Positions 1 to 6,250 of a stretch of 9,212 nucleotides of DNA are shown here, one piece after another; position 1 is the first letter of the stretch, and each line of letters begins with the position of its first letter. Both the position numbers and the translations under genes were made by a program. Source of the DNA: UMGS1781 sp045628105. GTDB taxonomy: Bacteria > Bacillota > Clostridia > TANB77 > CAG-508. The notes beneath the pieces are model-generated. The model was not told the DNA's origin. It worked only from the letters and a program-made list of their open reading frames with translations, and did no database searches. The stretch spans positions 1 through 9,212 of the forward strand of contig JAZQOX010000051.1 in assembly GCA_045628105.1 (NCBI GenBank), given 5' to 3'.

Positions 1-1701
1 AAGATCTGGGAAGATAATAACAACCAAGATGGTATAAGACCAGATAGCATAACAATAAACTTATTAGCAGATGGAAAAGTAGCAAAAACAACAACAGCAA
101 CAGCAAAAGGAAATTGGAAATACAGCTTTACAAATTTACCAAAATATAAAAATGGAAAAGAAGTAAAATATACAGTACAAGAAGCTAACGTTCCAACAGG
201 ATATATAGCAACATATAATGGATATAATATTACAAATACTAAACAAGTTACAGCAACAAAAGTTGCAGAAACATCAACAGGAATAGAACAAGTAAATATT
301 GGTGATACAATAAATTACAAAATTACAATTACAAACCATACTGATGTTCCAACAACAGTAACTGTAAAAGATAACATAACAGAAATTACATATGTTACAG
401 TAAATGGTGATATTAAATTAGATAAAACAAATTTAACAAGTAGCGAAATAAGTGCATTATATAACGGAACATTTGAAGTTAATATGCCTGCAAATACTTC
501 AAGAGTAATTACAATTCCAGTAAAAGTTACATCAGGATTAACAGGTGATAAGATAATAAATACAGCTTATGTAACACCAAAAAATTGTAATGAAGAAAAA
601 GTTGGACCAGTTATTAATCCAATTGAGAGAACAGTATCTGTAACAAAAAATAAGAACAACATAGGTTCAACAAACATAGTCTTATTATTAGATGTATCTA
701 GTAGTATGAAATCTAATAATGCAATAGGACCAAATGGCGTTGAAACAACAAGAATGAATGTTGCAAAAAAAGCTGTTTGTGATTTAATAAATAAGATATA
801 CGAAAAACCAGAAAATTCAAATGTAACATTTACATTAGTTACTTTTGCAAACCATGACTATACTTTGGGAACAGGCGATTATGCAAATAAGAAACATGGA
901 GGACTTTTGGAACTTGAAATAGATGGTTCAAAAACATCATTTATAACAAAAACAAATAAGGAACAATGGATTAATGCAATAATGATAGATCCTAGTGAAG
1001 ACAAAGAAAATTATATAATAGAACCAATTTTTGGTACAAATATTAGAGCAGGTCTTGAAGTTACAGATAATGTAATATATGGTACTAATGGAATTGCTAA
1101 CATGAAGGAATACAAGGATTATGCAAAAGTTATAATTTTCTTTAGTGACGGAGCTCCTACAAAATCAAATCCAGTTGATAATCCAGACATAACTAGCGAT
1201 TATATTAATGCAGAAAATAACAGAAATGGAATTAATAACAAAGCTCAACAGATAAAAGATAAAGGTGCTGTAATTTATTCAATAGGATTTGGAGAAGAAA
1301 CAGACCGTGGCACATGTTATCCAATATTACAAGATATTAGTACTTTTGAAAAAGGTCAAGTTGAAACAGCTTATAACAAAGATGTATTCCAATCATACAA
1401 TTATGATCAACTTGCTCGAGATTTCAGTTTCATTATTGGAGCAGATCCACAAAACAAAATTATGACAATAGATGGAAATGCATGTATTACATTAGACGAA
1501 AAATTACCACAAAGAATAGTACTTGACAATAAAGAAAACATTATTGTATTAACAATAGGTTCAGAAATTTATAAGATTACAAATAAAGAAGAAGCTGCTG
1601 CATATGGTATAACAATTTCTGAGGATAATTTACAATTAATTTGGAATGTAAGAAAATATTCTAAAGATACAGACTTAAGAATTTCATACCATGTACAATA
1701 A
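1..1701 (+). CDS. Cna-B / DUF11-like / VWA surface protein, 5'-partial and without C-terminal anchor
   Basis: The reading frame is open from base 1, so the gene starts upstream and 566 residues are visible; the ATG at 484 is internal. Residues 1-80 or so are a Cna-B type domain (starts KIWEDNNNQDGIRP; NLPKYKNGKEVKYTVQE near 48-64). Residues about 95-215 resemble a DUF11/conserved-repeat beta domain (VNIGDTINYKITITN). Residues about 224-430 are a von Willebrand A domain with the metal site DVSSS at 231-235, a Thr near 346 in FGTNI, and SDGAP at 382-386. These modules are typical of adhesins and pilus tip proteins on Gram-positive cells, where VWA binds ligand through a divalent metal and Cna-B domains form stalks. 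The end is odd: the chain stops at LRISYHVQ, in what looks like a further beta domain, with no LPxTG, hydrophobic segment or basic tail, and no terminator follows. It may be a 3'-truncated gene, or be released from the cell. Ligand unknown. Confidence 0.85.
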   Translation, partial: KIWEDNNNQDGIRPDSITINLLADGKVAKTTTATAKGNWKYSFTNLPKYKNGKEVKYTVQEANVPTGYIATYNGYNITNTKQVTATKVAETSTGIEQVNIGDTINYKITITNHTDVPTTVTVKDNITEITYVTVNGDIKLDKTNLTSSEISALYNGTFEVNMPANTSRVITIPVKVTSGLTGDKIINTAYVTPKNCNEEKVGPVINPIERTVSVTKNKNNIGSTNIVLLLDVSSSMKSNNAIGPNGVETTRMNVAKKAVCDLINKIYEKPENSNVTFTLVTFANHDYTLGTGDYANKKHGGLLELEIDGSKTSFITKTNKEQWINAIMIDPSEDKENYIIEPIFGTNIRAGLEVTDNVIYGTNGIANMKEYKDYAKVIIFFSDGAPTKSNPVDNPDITSDYINAENNRNGINNKAQQIKDKGAVIYSIGFGEETDRGTCYPILQDISTFEKGQVETAYNKDVFQSYNYDQLARDFSFIIGADPQNKIMTIDGNACITLDEKLPQRIVLDNKENIIVLTIGSEIYKITNKEEAAAYGITISEDNLQLIWNVRKYSKDTDLRISYHVQ

Positions 1702-1717
1702 AAATCATACAAAGTAC

Positions 1718-1746
1718 TTGAAATCTAAATGAAAATATAGTACAAT
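1718..1746 (+). promoter_or_regulatory. sigma-A promoter for rpsO
   Basis: TTGAAA (1718-1723), a 17-base spacer, then TACAAT (1741-1746). Predicted transcription start is about 1753, giving a leader of roughly 88 bases that contains the hairpin at 1761-1809. The promoter begins only 17 bases after the stop of the surface protein gene. Confidence 0.7.
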
Positions 1747-1760
1747 ACTTATGGTAAATA

Positions 1761-1809
1761 CCTCAAGCTTAGCTTAATAGAAATATCCGACTTTAAGCTC
1801 AGCTTGAGG
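1761..1809 (+). promoter_or_regulatory. rpsO leader hairpin (candidate S15 autoregulatory element)
   Basis: Two arms, 1761-1777 and 1793-1809, pair over 17 positions with one U-C mismatch, around a 15-base loop. There is no U-tract, so it is not an intrinsic terminator. It sits in the rpsO leader, 16 bases before the ribosome binding site at 1826-1832. S15 in several bacteria binds its own mRNA leader to repress translation, using leader structures that differ between lineages; that this hairpin does so is inference. The 5' CCTC of the stem could also pair with the GAGG of the Shine-Dalgarno, a possible on/off switch. Confidence 0.5.
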
Positions 1810-1840
1810 CAAATATATAATTTAAAAGGAGGAAAACAAC

Positions 1841-2104
1841 ATGACTAAAGAAACTAAACAAGAAATAATCAAAAAGTTTGGTAGAGATGAAAAAGACACA
1901 GGTTCATCTGAAGTTCAAATAGCTTTATTAACAGAAAGAATTAATGAGCTTACAGAACATTTAAAAGTACACAAAAATGATAACCATTCAAGACGTGGAC
2001 TTTTACAAATGGTAGGTAAAAGAAGAAACCTATTAAACTACTTATCAAAAAATGATTTACCAAAATACAGAGATATAGTAGAAAAATTAAATTTAAGAAA
2101 ATAA
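1841..2104 (+). CDS. rpsO: 30S ribosomal protein S15
   Basis: An 87-residue protein of normal length for bacterial S15 (about 88-89). The conserved core is plain: DTGSSEVQIALLTERI (residues 20-35), followed by HLKVHKNDNHSRRGL and the basic stretch VGKRRNLLNYL. S15 is a primary binder of the central domain of 16S rRNA, at a three-way junction, and helps assemble the platform of the small subunit; it also contributes to a bridge to the 50S. The start is fixed by AAGGAGG at 1826-1832, eight bases before ATG. It has its own promoter and a leader hairpin, and is followed by a weak terminator and then pnp, an order conserved in many bacteria. Codon use is AT-rich like pnp. Confidence 0.98.
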   Translation: MTKETKQEIIKKFGRDEKDTGSSEVQIALLTERINELTEHLKVHKNDNHSRRGLLQMVGKRRNLLNYLSKNDLPKYRDIVEKLNLRK

Positions 2105-2109
2105 TGCAA

Positions 2110-2135
2110 AAGGCGGATTTTATCCGCCTTATTGT
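2110..2135 (+). terminator. weak intrinsic terminator after rpsO
   Basis: A 9-bp GC-rich perfect stem (2110-2118 with 2122-2130, core GGCGGA/TCCGCC) with a TTT loop. The following tract, ATTGTGCT, is poor in T, so termination is probably partial. That would let some rpsO transcripts continue into pnp. Confidence 0.7.
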
Positions 2136-2174
2136 GCTATTTAAAGATAGTTTATATTATGGAAAGTAGCTTGC

Positions 2175-2203
2175 AAAATGTATTTTTAAGAAAAATATAT
2201 TTT
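2175..2203 (+). promoter_or_regulatory. AT-rich hairpin in the pnp leader
   Basis: Arms 2175-2187 and 2191-2203 pair over 13 positions, with one G-U wobble, around an AAG loop. GTAG (2166-2169) and CTAC (2212-2215) could extend it after an internal loop. It lies 41 bases before the pnp ribosome binding site. In E. coli, pnp is autoregulated through a leader stem-loop cut by RNase III and processed by PNPase; an equivalent here is only a possibility. A promoter may overlap (TTGCAA at 2171, TATATT at 2196, 19-base spacing), but it is weak. Confidence 0.4.
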
Positions 2204-2257
2204 ATAGGTTACTACATAATTAAATTATCAAAAGTAAAATTATAAGGAGGAAAATTT

Positions 2258-4366
2258 ATGTTTAAAACTTATTCAATGGAATTAGCAGGAAGACCACTTA
2301 CAATAGAAACAGGAAAATTAGCTGGTCTTGCTAATGGAAACGTATTAGTTAGATATGGCGAAACAGTAGTTATGGTAAACGTAGTTGCTTCAAAAGAGCC
2401 AAGAGAAGGAATTGATTTCTTTCCATTATCAGTAGACTACGAAGAAAAAATGTATGCAGCAGGAAAAATACCAGGAGGATTTACAAGAAGAGAAGGAAAG
2501 GCAGCAGATAAAGCAATTCTTGTATCAAGAGCAATTGATAGACCTATTAGACCTTTATTCCCTAAAGATTTTAGAAATGATGTTGTTGTTACAGCAACAG
2601 TTTTATCAGTAGAACTTGATAACTCACCAGAGGTATGTGCTATGATAGGTACATCAGCTGCACTTGCAATTTCTGATATACCATTTGGTGGACCAACAGC
2701 AGCAGTTAAAGTTGGTTATGTTGATGGAGAGTTTGTAATAAACCCAACATTAGAACAAAGAAAGAAAACTGAACTTGATTTATTAGTTGCAGGAACAATG
2801 GACAAGATAGCAATGATTGAAGCTGGAGCAAAAGAACTTCCAGATGACAAAATGTTAGAAGCAATCAAAGCTGGACATGTTGAAATAAAGAAAGTTTGTG
2901 AATTTATTTCTAAGATAAGAGAAGAAATTGGAAAACCAAAATTCGAATACAAATCTTTTGAAGTAGATCATGATATATTTGAAGAAATAAATAATAATTT
3001 CTATGAAAGAATGTACAAAGATGTACAAGCTACAGATAAAGAAACACGTGATAAAAATATGGAAGTTTTAGCTGAAGATGTTAAAGCTTATTGGGTAGAA
3101 AAATATGGAGAAGAAAAAGCAGTAGCTGATAAAACAAACATTGCAGATAGTTTATACAAATTAGAGAAAAAAGCAGTAAGAGCAATGATTCTTAATGAAC
3201 ATAAAAGACCAGACGGAAGACAAATTGATGAAATTAGACCACTTTCATGTGAAGTTGGATTACTTCCAAGAGTACATGGTAGCGCAGTATTCACAAGAGG
3301 TCAAACACAAGTTATGTCTATAGCAACCCTTGGAATGACAACAGATGAACAATTATTAGATGGTTTAGATGAAGAACAAACAAAGAGATATATTCATCAA
3401 TACAATTTCCCTGGATACAGTGTTGGAGAAGCTAAACCTGTTAGAAGCCCTGGAAGAAGAGAAATTGGACATGGAGCCTTAGCAGAAAGAGCATTAGTTC
3501 CAGTAATTCCAAGTCAAGAAGAATTTCCATACACAATAAGAGTTGTTTCTGAAGTATTAAGCTCAAATGGTTCTACATCACAAGCAAGTATTTGTGGAAG
3601 CACATTAGCATTAATGGATGCAGGTGTTCCAATTAAGAACCCAGTTGCAGGTATTTCAACAGGATTAGTAACAGATAGTGAAAACCCAGATAACTACATT
3701 ATGCTTACAGATATTCAAGGCTTAGAAGATTTCTTTGGAGATATGGATTTAAAAGTTGGTGGAACAAAGAATGGTATAACAGCTATTCAAGTTGATATCA
3801 AAGTTGATGGATTATCATATAAAATAATTGAAGAAGCATTTGCTAGAACAAGAAAAGCTAGACAATATATATTAGATGAAATTATGTTAAAACAAATTGC
3901 TGAACCTAGAAAAGAAGTTTCTAAATATGCACCAAAAGTTTTAACAATGACAATCAAACCTGAAAAGATTAAAGATGTTATTGGAACAGGTGGAAAAACA
4001 ATAAACAAAATAATTGAAGAAACTGGTGTTAAAATTGATATTTCTGAAGAAGGAAATGTTGTAATATATGGAACAGACAGCGAACAAGCTAAAAAAGCAA
4101 TGGAAAAAATTGAAGGAATTGTAAGAGAAATCGAAGTTGGTGAATATTATGATGGTGTTGTTGTAAAAATTATGCCATTTGGAGCATTCATAGACTTAGG
4201 TGGAGGAAAAGAAGGATTATTACACATCTCTAAAATATCAAAAGAAAGAATTGAAAAAGTAGAAGATGTTCTATCAGTTGGAGATAGAGTAATTGTAAAA
4301 GTTCTAGATATAGACAAACAAGGAAAAATAAGCTTAAAGAAAATAGGAGAACAATCAGAAGAGTAA
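2258..4366 (+). CDS. pnp: polynucleotide phosphorylase (PNPase)
   Basis: A 702-residue protein, the usual full length. It degrades RNA 3' to 5' by phosphorolysis, releasing nucleoside diphosphates, and can add tails in reverse; it works as a ring-shaped trimer in the cytoplasm. Domains in order: first RNase PH-like domain (about 10-230, with GGFTRREG at 73-80), an all-alpha linker (about 235-305), a second RNase PH domain (about 320-550) with the RNA/phosphate-contact region SSNGSTSQASICGS (435-448) and catalytic aspartates in GDMD (D495, D497), a KH domain with GTGG at 576-579, and an S1 domain (about 625-695, VVVKIMPFGAFIDLG). No key residue is missing. The start has AAGGAGG at 2244-2250, seven bases upstream. 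It follows rpsO and ends in a strong terminator. Probably cotranscribed in part with rpsO. Confidence 0.98.
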   Translation: MFKTYSMELAGRPLTIETGKLAGLANGNVLVRYGETVVMVNVVASKEPREGIDFFPLSVDYEEKMYAAGKIPGGFTRREGKAADKAILVSRAIDRPIRPLFPKDFRNDVVVTATVLSVELDNSPEVCAMIGTSAALAISDIPFGGPTAAVKVGYVDGEFVINPTLEQRKKTELDLLVAGTMDKIAMIEAGAKELPDDKMLEAIKAGHVEIKKVCEFISKIREEIGKPKFEYKSFEVDHDIFEEINNNFYERMYKDVQATDKETRDKNMEVLAEDVKAYWVEKYGEEKAVADKTNIADSLYKLEKKAVRAMILNEHKRPDGRQIDEIRPLSCEVGLLPRVHGSAVFTRGQTQVMSIATLGMTTDEQLLDGLDEEQTKRYIHQYNFPGYSVGEAKPVRSPGRREIGHGALAERALVPVIPSQEEFPYTIRVVSEVLSSNGSTSQASICGSTLALMDAGVPIKNPVAGISTGLVTDSENPDNYIMLTDIQGLEDFFGDMDLKVGGTKNGITAIQVDIKVDGLSYKIIEEAFARTRKARQYILDEIMLKQIAEPRKEVSKYAPKVLTMTIKPEKIKDVIGTGGKTINKIIEETGVKIDISEEGNVVIYGTDSEQAKKAMEKIEGIVREIEVGEYYDGVVVKIMPFGAFIDLGGGKEGLLHISKISKERIEKVEDVLSVGDRVIVKVLDIDKQGKISLKKIGEQSEE

Positions 4367-4381
4367 GAAACTACTCCTTTC

Positions 4382-4416
4382 GGAAATTGGGAATAACAAA
4401 CCCAATTTCCTTTTTT
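4382..4416 (+). terminator. strong intrinsic terminator after pnp
   Basis: A perfect 10-bp stem, GGAAATTGGG (4382-4391) with CCCAATTTCC (4401-4410), a 9-base loop, then six T (4411-4416). It starts 15 bases after the pnp stop. Confidence 0.92.
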
Positions 4417-4439
4417 AGTATGGAGGAAAGTTTTCTTAG

Positions 4440-4488
4440 AAAGTGCGATTGCGAAGCAATCTGCATAATGTGTTGAAGGCACTTTTTT
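4440..4488 (+). terminator. second, branched terminator-like hairpin between pnp and the structured RNA
   Basis: An outer stem AAAGTGC (4440-4446) pairs with GCACTTT (4479-4485), followed by TTT. Inside it is a perfect 6-bp hairpin, GATTGC (4447-4452) with GCAATC (4456-4461) and a GAA loop, plus 17 unpaired bases (4462-4478). It could act as a backup terminator for pnp. It could also be a small folded RNA or the 5' part of the ncRNA that follows. Confidence 0.5.
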
Positions 4489-4501
4489 ATAGATTTAAAA
4501 C
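4473..4501 (+). promoter_or_regulatory. possible promoter for the raiA-type RNA
   Basis: TTGAAG (4473-4478), a 17-base spacer and TAAAAC (4496-4501), each four of six to consensus. The predicted start, about 4508, falls in the basal stem of the structured RNA. It overlaps the hairpin at 4440-4488, so this is tentative. Confidence 0.3.
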
Positions 4502-4655
4502 ATAAAAATTCTACAAGCGAGGGGTTCGAAATGTATTGAGCATAGGAGTTCTAGAAAATTTTATGGAAAAGTTGTCGGTTAGCTGAAAGGGAACCATAAA
4601 ATTTCATAGAACTCCTGCGAAAGGAATGAGACAACTGAGCTGAAAGAAATTTTAT
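4502..4655 (+). ncRNA. candidate raiA-motif structured RNA upstream of hpf/raiA
   Basis: About 154 bases with several mutually consistent helices. A basal stem pairs 4502-4512 with 4645-4655 (10 of 11 positions). A long hairpin has 23-nt arms, 4544-4566 and 4594-4616 (21 of 23 pairs). A pseudoknot is possible between GTTGTC (4571-4576) in the hairpin loop and GACAAC (4630-4635) outside it. AGCTGAAAG occurs twice, at 4581-4589 and 4638-4646. It lies directly upstream of the raiA/hpf gene, where the raiA-motif RNA, a widespread conserved ncRNA of Firmicutes and Actinobacteria, is typically found. Family assignment rests on position and architecture, not on a covariance-model search. The U-rich run at 4655-4659 after the basal stem may be its 3' end. 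No long credible reading frame is present. Confidence 0.68.
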
Positions 4656-4709
4656 TTTTAAATCATTTATAATACAGAATTATGATTTGAAAAAATATCT
4701 AAAAACTAC

Positions 4710-4738
4710 TTGATATATTTTACTTTATTGTATATAAT
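4710..4738 (+). promoter_or_regulatory. sigma-A promoter for hpf/raiA
   Basis: TTGATA (4710-4715), a 17-base spacer, and a perfect TATAAT (4733-4738). Predicted start is about 4745, leaving a leader of about 34 bases. It lies downstream of the structured RNA, so an hpf mRNA from this promoter does not carry that RNA. Confidence 0.82.
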
Positions 4739-4761
4739 ATGGGCAGTTCAAACAAATTTAG

Positions 4762-4767
4762 AAAGGA
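4762..4767 (+). promoter_or_regulatory. ribosome binding site deciding the hpf start
   Basis: AAAGGA lies 11 bases before the ATG at 4779, slightly far. The in-frame TTG at 4710 is inside the promoter's -35 box and cannot be the start of mRNA made from it. Confidence 0.6.
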
Positions 4768-4778
4768 ATGTGAATAAA

Positions 4779-5303
4779 ATGAACATAACAATTTTAGGCA
4801 AAGATTTATCAGCAACAGAAGCTATTAAAGACTATGTTGATAAAAAAATTGAAAGATTAGTTAAATATTTTGGAGAAGATTTCGATGTATCTGTTACATT
4901 TAAAACAGAAAGAAATGAACAAATTGCAGAAATGACAGTAAAAGCAGGTGAAACTTTTAGAGCAGTTACAGCTCATAGAGATTTATATGCATCAATAGAT
5001 AAAGATATAGACATTGTTGAAGGTCAAGTTAGAAAAATGAAAACAAAGAAAGATAGAGCAAACAAAGAAGATTCTATAAAGAATTTACCAGTTGATGTAG
5101 CAGTTCCAGAAGTTGAAGGTGAAATTATAAAAACTGTATATTACGATTTAAAACCAATGACTCCAGAAGATGCAGTTCTTAAATTACAAGAAAAACCAAC
5201 AGATCAATTTATAACATTTATTAATTCAGAAACAAATAAAGTAAATGTATTATTTAAATTAAAGGATAGTAAAAACTTTGGTTTATGTGAACCTGATGTG
5301 TAA
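4779..5303 (+). CDS. hpf: ribosome hibernation-promoting factor, long form (RaiA/HPF)
   Basis: A 174-residue protein of the long HPF class. The N-terminal domain (1-95; MNITILGKDLSATEAIKDYV, and LYASIDKDIDIVEGQVRK near 69-86) binds the small subunit between head and body and blocks the mRNA/tRNA channel. After a linker rich in charged residues, the C-terminal domain (about 113-174; YYDLKPMTPEDAVLKL, then FITFINSETNKVNVLF) is the part that dimerises to join two 70S ribosomes into an inactive 100S particle. Both domains look complete. The ATG at 4779 gives the family N-terminus; the 23 residues that a start at 4710 would add match nothing and lie in the promoter. The gene has its own promoter, sits behind a raiA-type RNA, and is followed by a large palindrome that can terminate it. 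Confidence 0.95.
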   Translation: MNITILGKDLSATEAIKDYVDKKIERLVKYFGEDFDVSVTFKTERNEQIAEMTVKAGETFRAVTAHRDLYASIDKDIDIVEGQVRKMKTKKDRANKEDSIKNLPVDVAVPEVEGEIIKTVYYDLKPMTPEDAVLKLQEKPTDQFITFINSETNKVNVLFKLKDSKNFGLCEPDV

Positions 5304-5425
5304 AACGAAAAATAAACTTCGTCTTGCGTTGTTAATTTTTAAATGAAAATCCTCAATGTACATTAGTACACTTGCGGTTTTCATTTAAAAATTGCCTAGC
5401 AATACTTGTTTCTTTTTCGTTTTTT
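5302..5425 (+). repeat. large nested palindrome after hpf (repeat element and/or terminator)
   Basis: An outer stem pairs 5302-5317 with 5408-5423 (15 of 16). An inner perfect 16-bp stem pairs 5334-5349 with 5378-5393. TTGC (5324-5327) and GCAA (5399-5402) pair in the region between them. The tip holds TGTAC/GTACA around ATTA, flanked by CCTCAA and TTGCGG. The right edge ends in TTTTTT (5420-5425). The element overlaps the hpf stop codon and fills nearly the whole gap to rpiA. It would terminate hpf transcription, but it is far larger than an ordinary terminator and looks like a dispersed palindromic (MITE-like) element. Whether it recurs in the genome cannot be seen from this window. Confidence 0.65.
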
Positions 5426-5443
5426 GTAATTATATAATAAAAT

Positions 5444-5448
5444 GGAGG
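5444..5448 (+). promoter_or_regulatory. ribosome binding site deciding the rpiA start
   Basis: GGAGG lies six bases before the ATG at 5455. The longer in-frame start at 5392 would fall inside the inner stem of the palindrome and add 21 hydrophobic residues not found in RpiA. Confidence 0.85.
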
Positions 5449-5454
5449 TATCTT

Positions 5455-6150
5455 ATGAATTGGAGTGAAAATGTAGTCCAAAAATTAGAATGGAATGGAG
5501 AAATATCTAATTTAGAAGAAAAACAACAAATAGCAAAAAAAATAGCAAGCTTTGTTAAAGATGGAGATGTAATTGGAGTAGGTTCTGGTTCAACATCATT
5601 CTTAGCAATTCAAGAAATTGCTAAAAGAATGAAAGAAGAAAACCTAAAAATAAAAGCAATACCAACATCAAGAGAACTTGGAATGGTATGTAATTATTTA
5701 GGAATTCCAGTAGAAACATTAGTTACAGCAAAACCAGATTGGTGCTTTGATGGTGCAGACGAGGTTACACCAGAAAAATGGCTTGTAAAAGGTAGAGGAG
5801 CTGCAATGTTTAGGGAAAAATTATTAATTGCAAACTCTAAAAAAAGCTATATTTTAGTTGACAAAAGTAAATTTGTAACAAAAATATGTGAAAAATTCCC
5901 AATTCCAATAGAGGTATTTCCTGACGCACTATATGCAGTAAAAGAAAAACTATTAGAATATGGAGCAACATCAGCAGAATTAAGACTAGCAAAGAAAAAA
6001 GATGGCCCTGTAATAACAGAAAATGGAAACTTAATAATAGATGCAAAATTTGAAAATGTAGACGAAAACTTCGAAAGAAAACTAAAAGACATAGTAGGTG
6101 TAATAGAAACAGGATTATTTATTGGATATGATGTGGAGATAATAAGTTAA
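5455..6150 (+). CDS. rpiA: ribose-5-phosphate isomerase A
   Basis: A 231-residue protein, close to the usual 220-230. It interconverts ribose 5-phosphate and ribulose 5-phosphate in the non-oxidative pentose phosphate pathway, in the cytoplasm, supplying ribose for nucleotides. The phosphate-binding loop GSGST is at 43-47. The catalytic set matches the E. coli enzyme by spacing: DGADE gives D99 and D102, KGRG gives K112, and REK gives E121 as the general base. The C-terminal PIEVFPDA (151-158) is also typical. The start is set by GGAGG at 5444-5448. No convincing promoter was found between the palindrome and the gene: a TATAAT at 5433 would start the mRNA at the ribosome binding site. It may therefore depend on readthrough from hpf. 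It ends before a weak hairpin and an unrelated small gene. Confidence 0.95.
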   Translation: MNWSENVVQKLEWNGEISNLEEKQQIAKKIASFVKDGDVIGVGSGSTSFLAIQEIAKRMKEENLKIKAIPTSRELGMVCNYLGIPVETLVTAKPDWCFDGADEVTPEKWLVKGRGAAMFREKLLIANSKKSYILVDKSKFVTKICEKFPIPIEVFPDALYAVKEKLLEYGATSAELRLAKKKDGPVITENGNLIIDAKFENVDENFERKLKDIVGVIETGLFIGYDVEIIS

Positions 6151-6158
6151 AAAAGTGC

Positions 6159-6182
6159 AAATTAGGGACTATATCTAATTTT
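6159..6182 (+). terminator. weak terminator-like hairpin after rpiA
   Basis: AAATTAG (6159-6165) pairs with CTAATTT (6175-6181) around a 9-base loop, followed by a single extra T. It is AT-rich and short, so only a weak terminator at best. Confidence 0.35.
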
Positions 6183-6184
6183 CA

Positions 6185-6213
6185 TTGAATTTACATAAAA
6201 AATGTGATATAAT
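6185..6213 (+). promoter_or_regulatory. sigma-A promoter of the 93-aa orphan gene
   Basis: TTGAAT (6185-6190), a 17-base spacer and a perfect TATAAT (6208-6213). Predicted start is about 6220, giving a leader of about 31 bases. Confidence 0.78.
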
Positions 6214-6237
6214 ATTACATGTAAATTTTATTAAAAA

Positions 6238-6243
6238 AGAGGT
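6238..6243 (+). promoter_or_regulatory. ribosome binding site deciding the start of the 93-aa gene
   Basis: AGAGGT lies seven bases before the ATG at 6251. The longer in-frame TTG at 6185 is the first base of the -35 box, so it is excluded. Confidence 0.75.
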
Positions 6244-6250
6244 TAATGGC

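Noticed and set aside
1702..1735. Continuation of the surface protein in another frame after a frameshift
   Set aside because: The other two frames meet stops within about 10 codons and show no sorting motif or beta-domain sequence.
4147..4482. 111-codon minus-strand frame across the end of pnp and its terminator
   Set aside because: It is the antisense of the S1 domain of pnp and runs through the terminator and the hairpin at 4440-4488, with no family features.
5302..5425. CRISPR repeats or an insertion sequence
   Set aside because: There is one palindrome, no spaced direct repeats and no transposase; no CRISPR array or IS element is visible in the window.
5433..5438. TATAAT upstream of rpiA as a promoter -10 box
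   Set aside because: Its start point would fall at about 5445, on the ribosome binding site, and no -35 box lies at a proper distance (TTGTTT at 5406 is 21 bases away).
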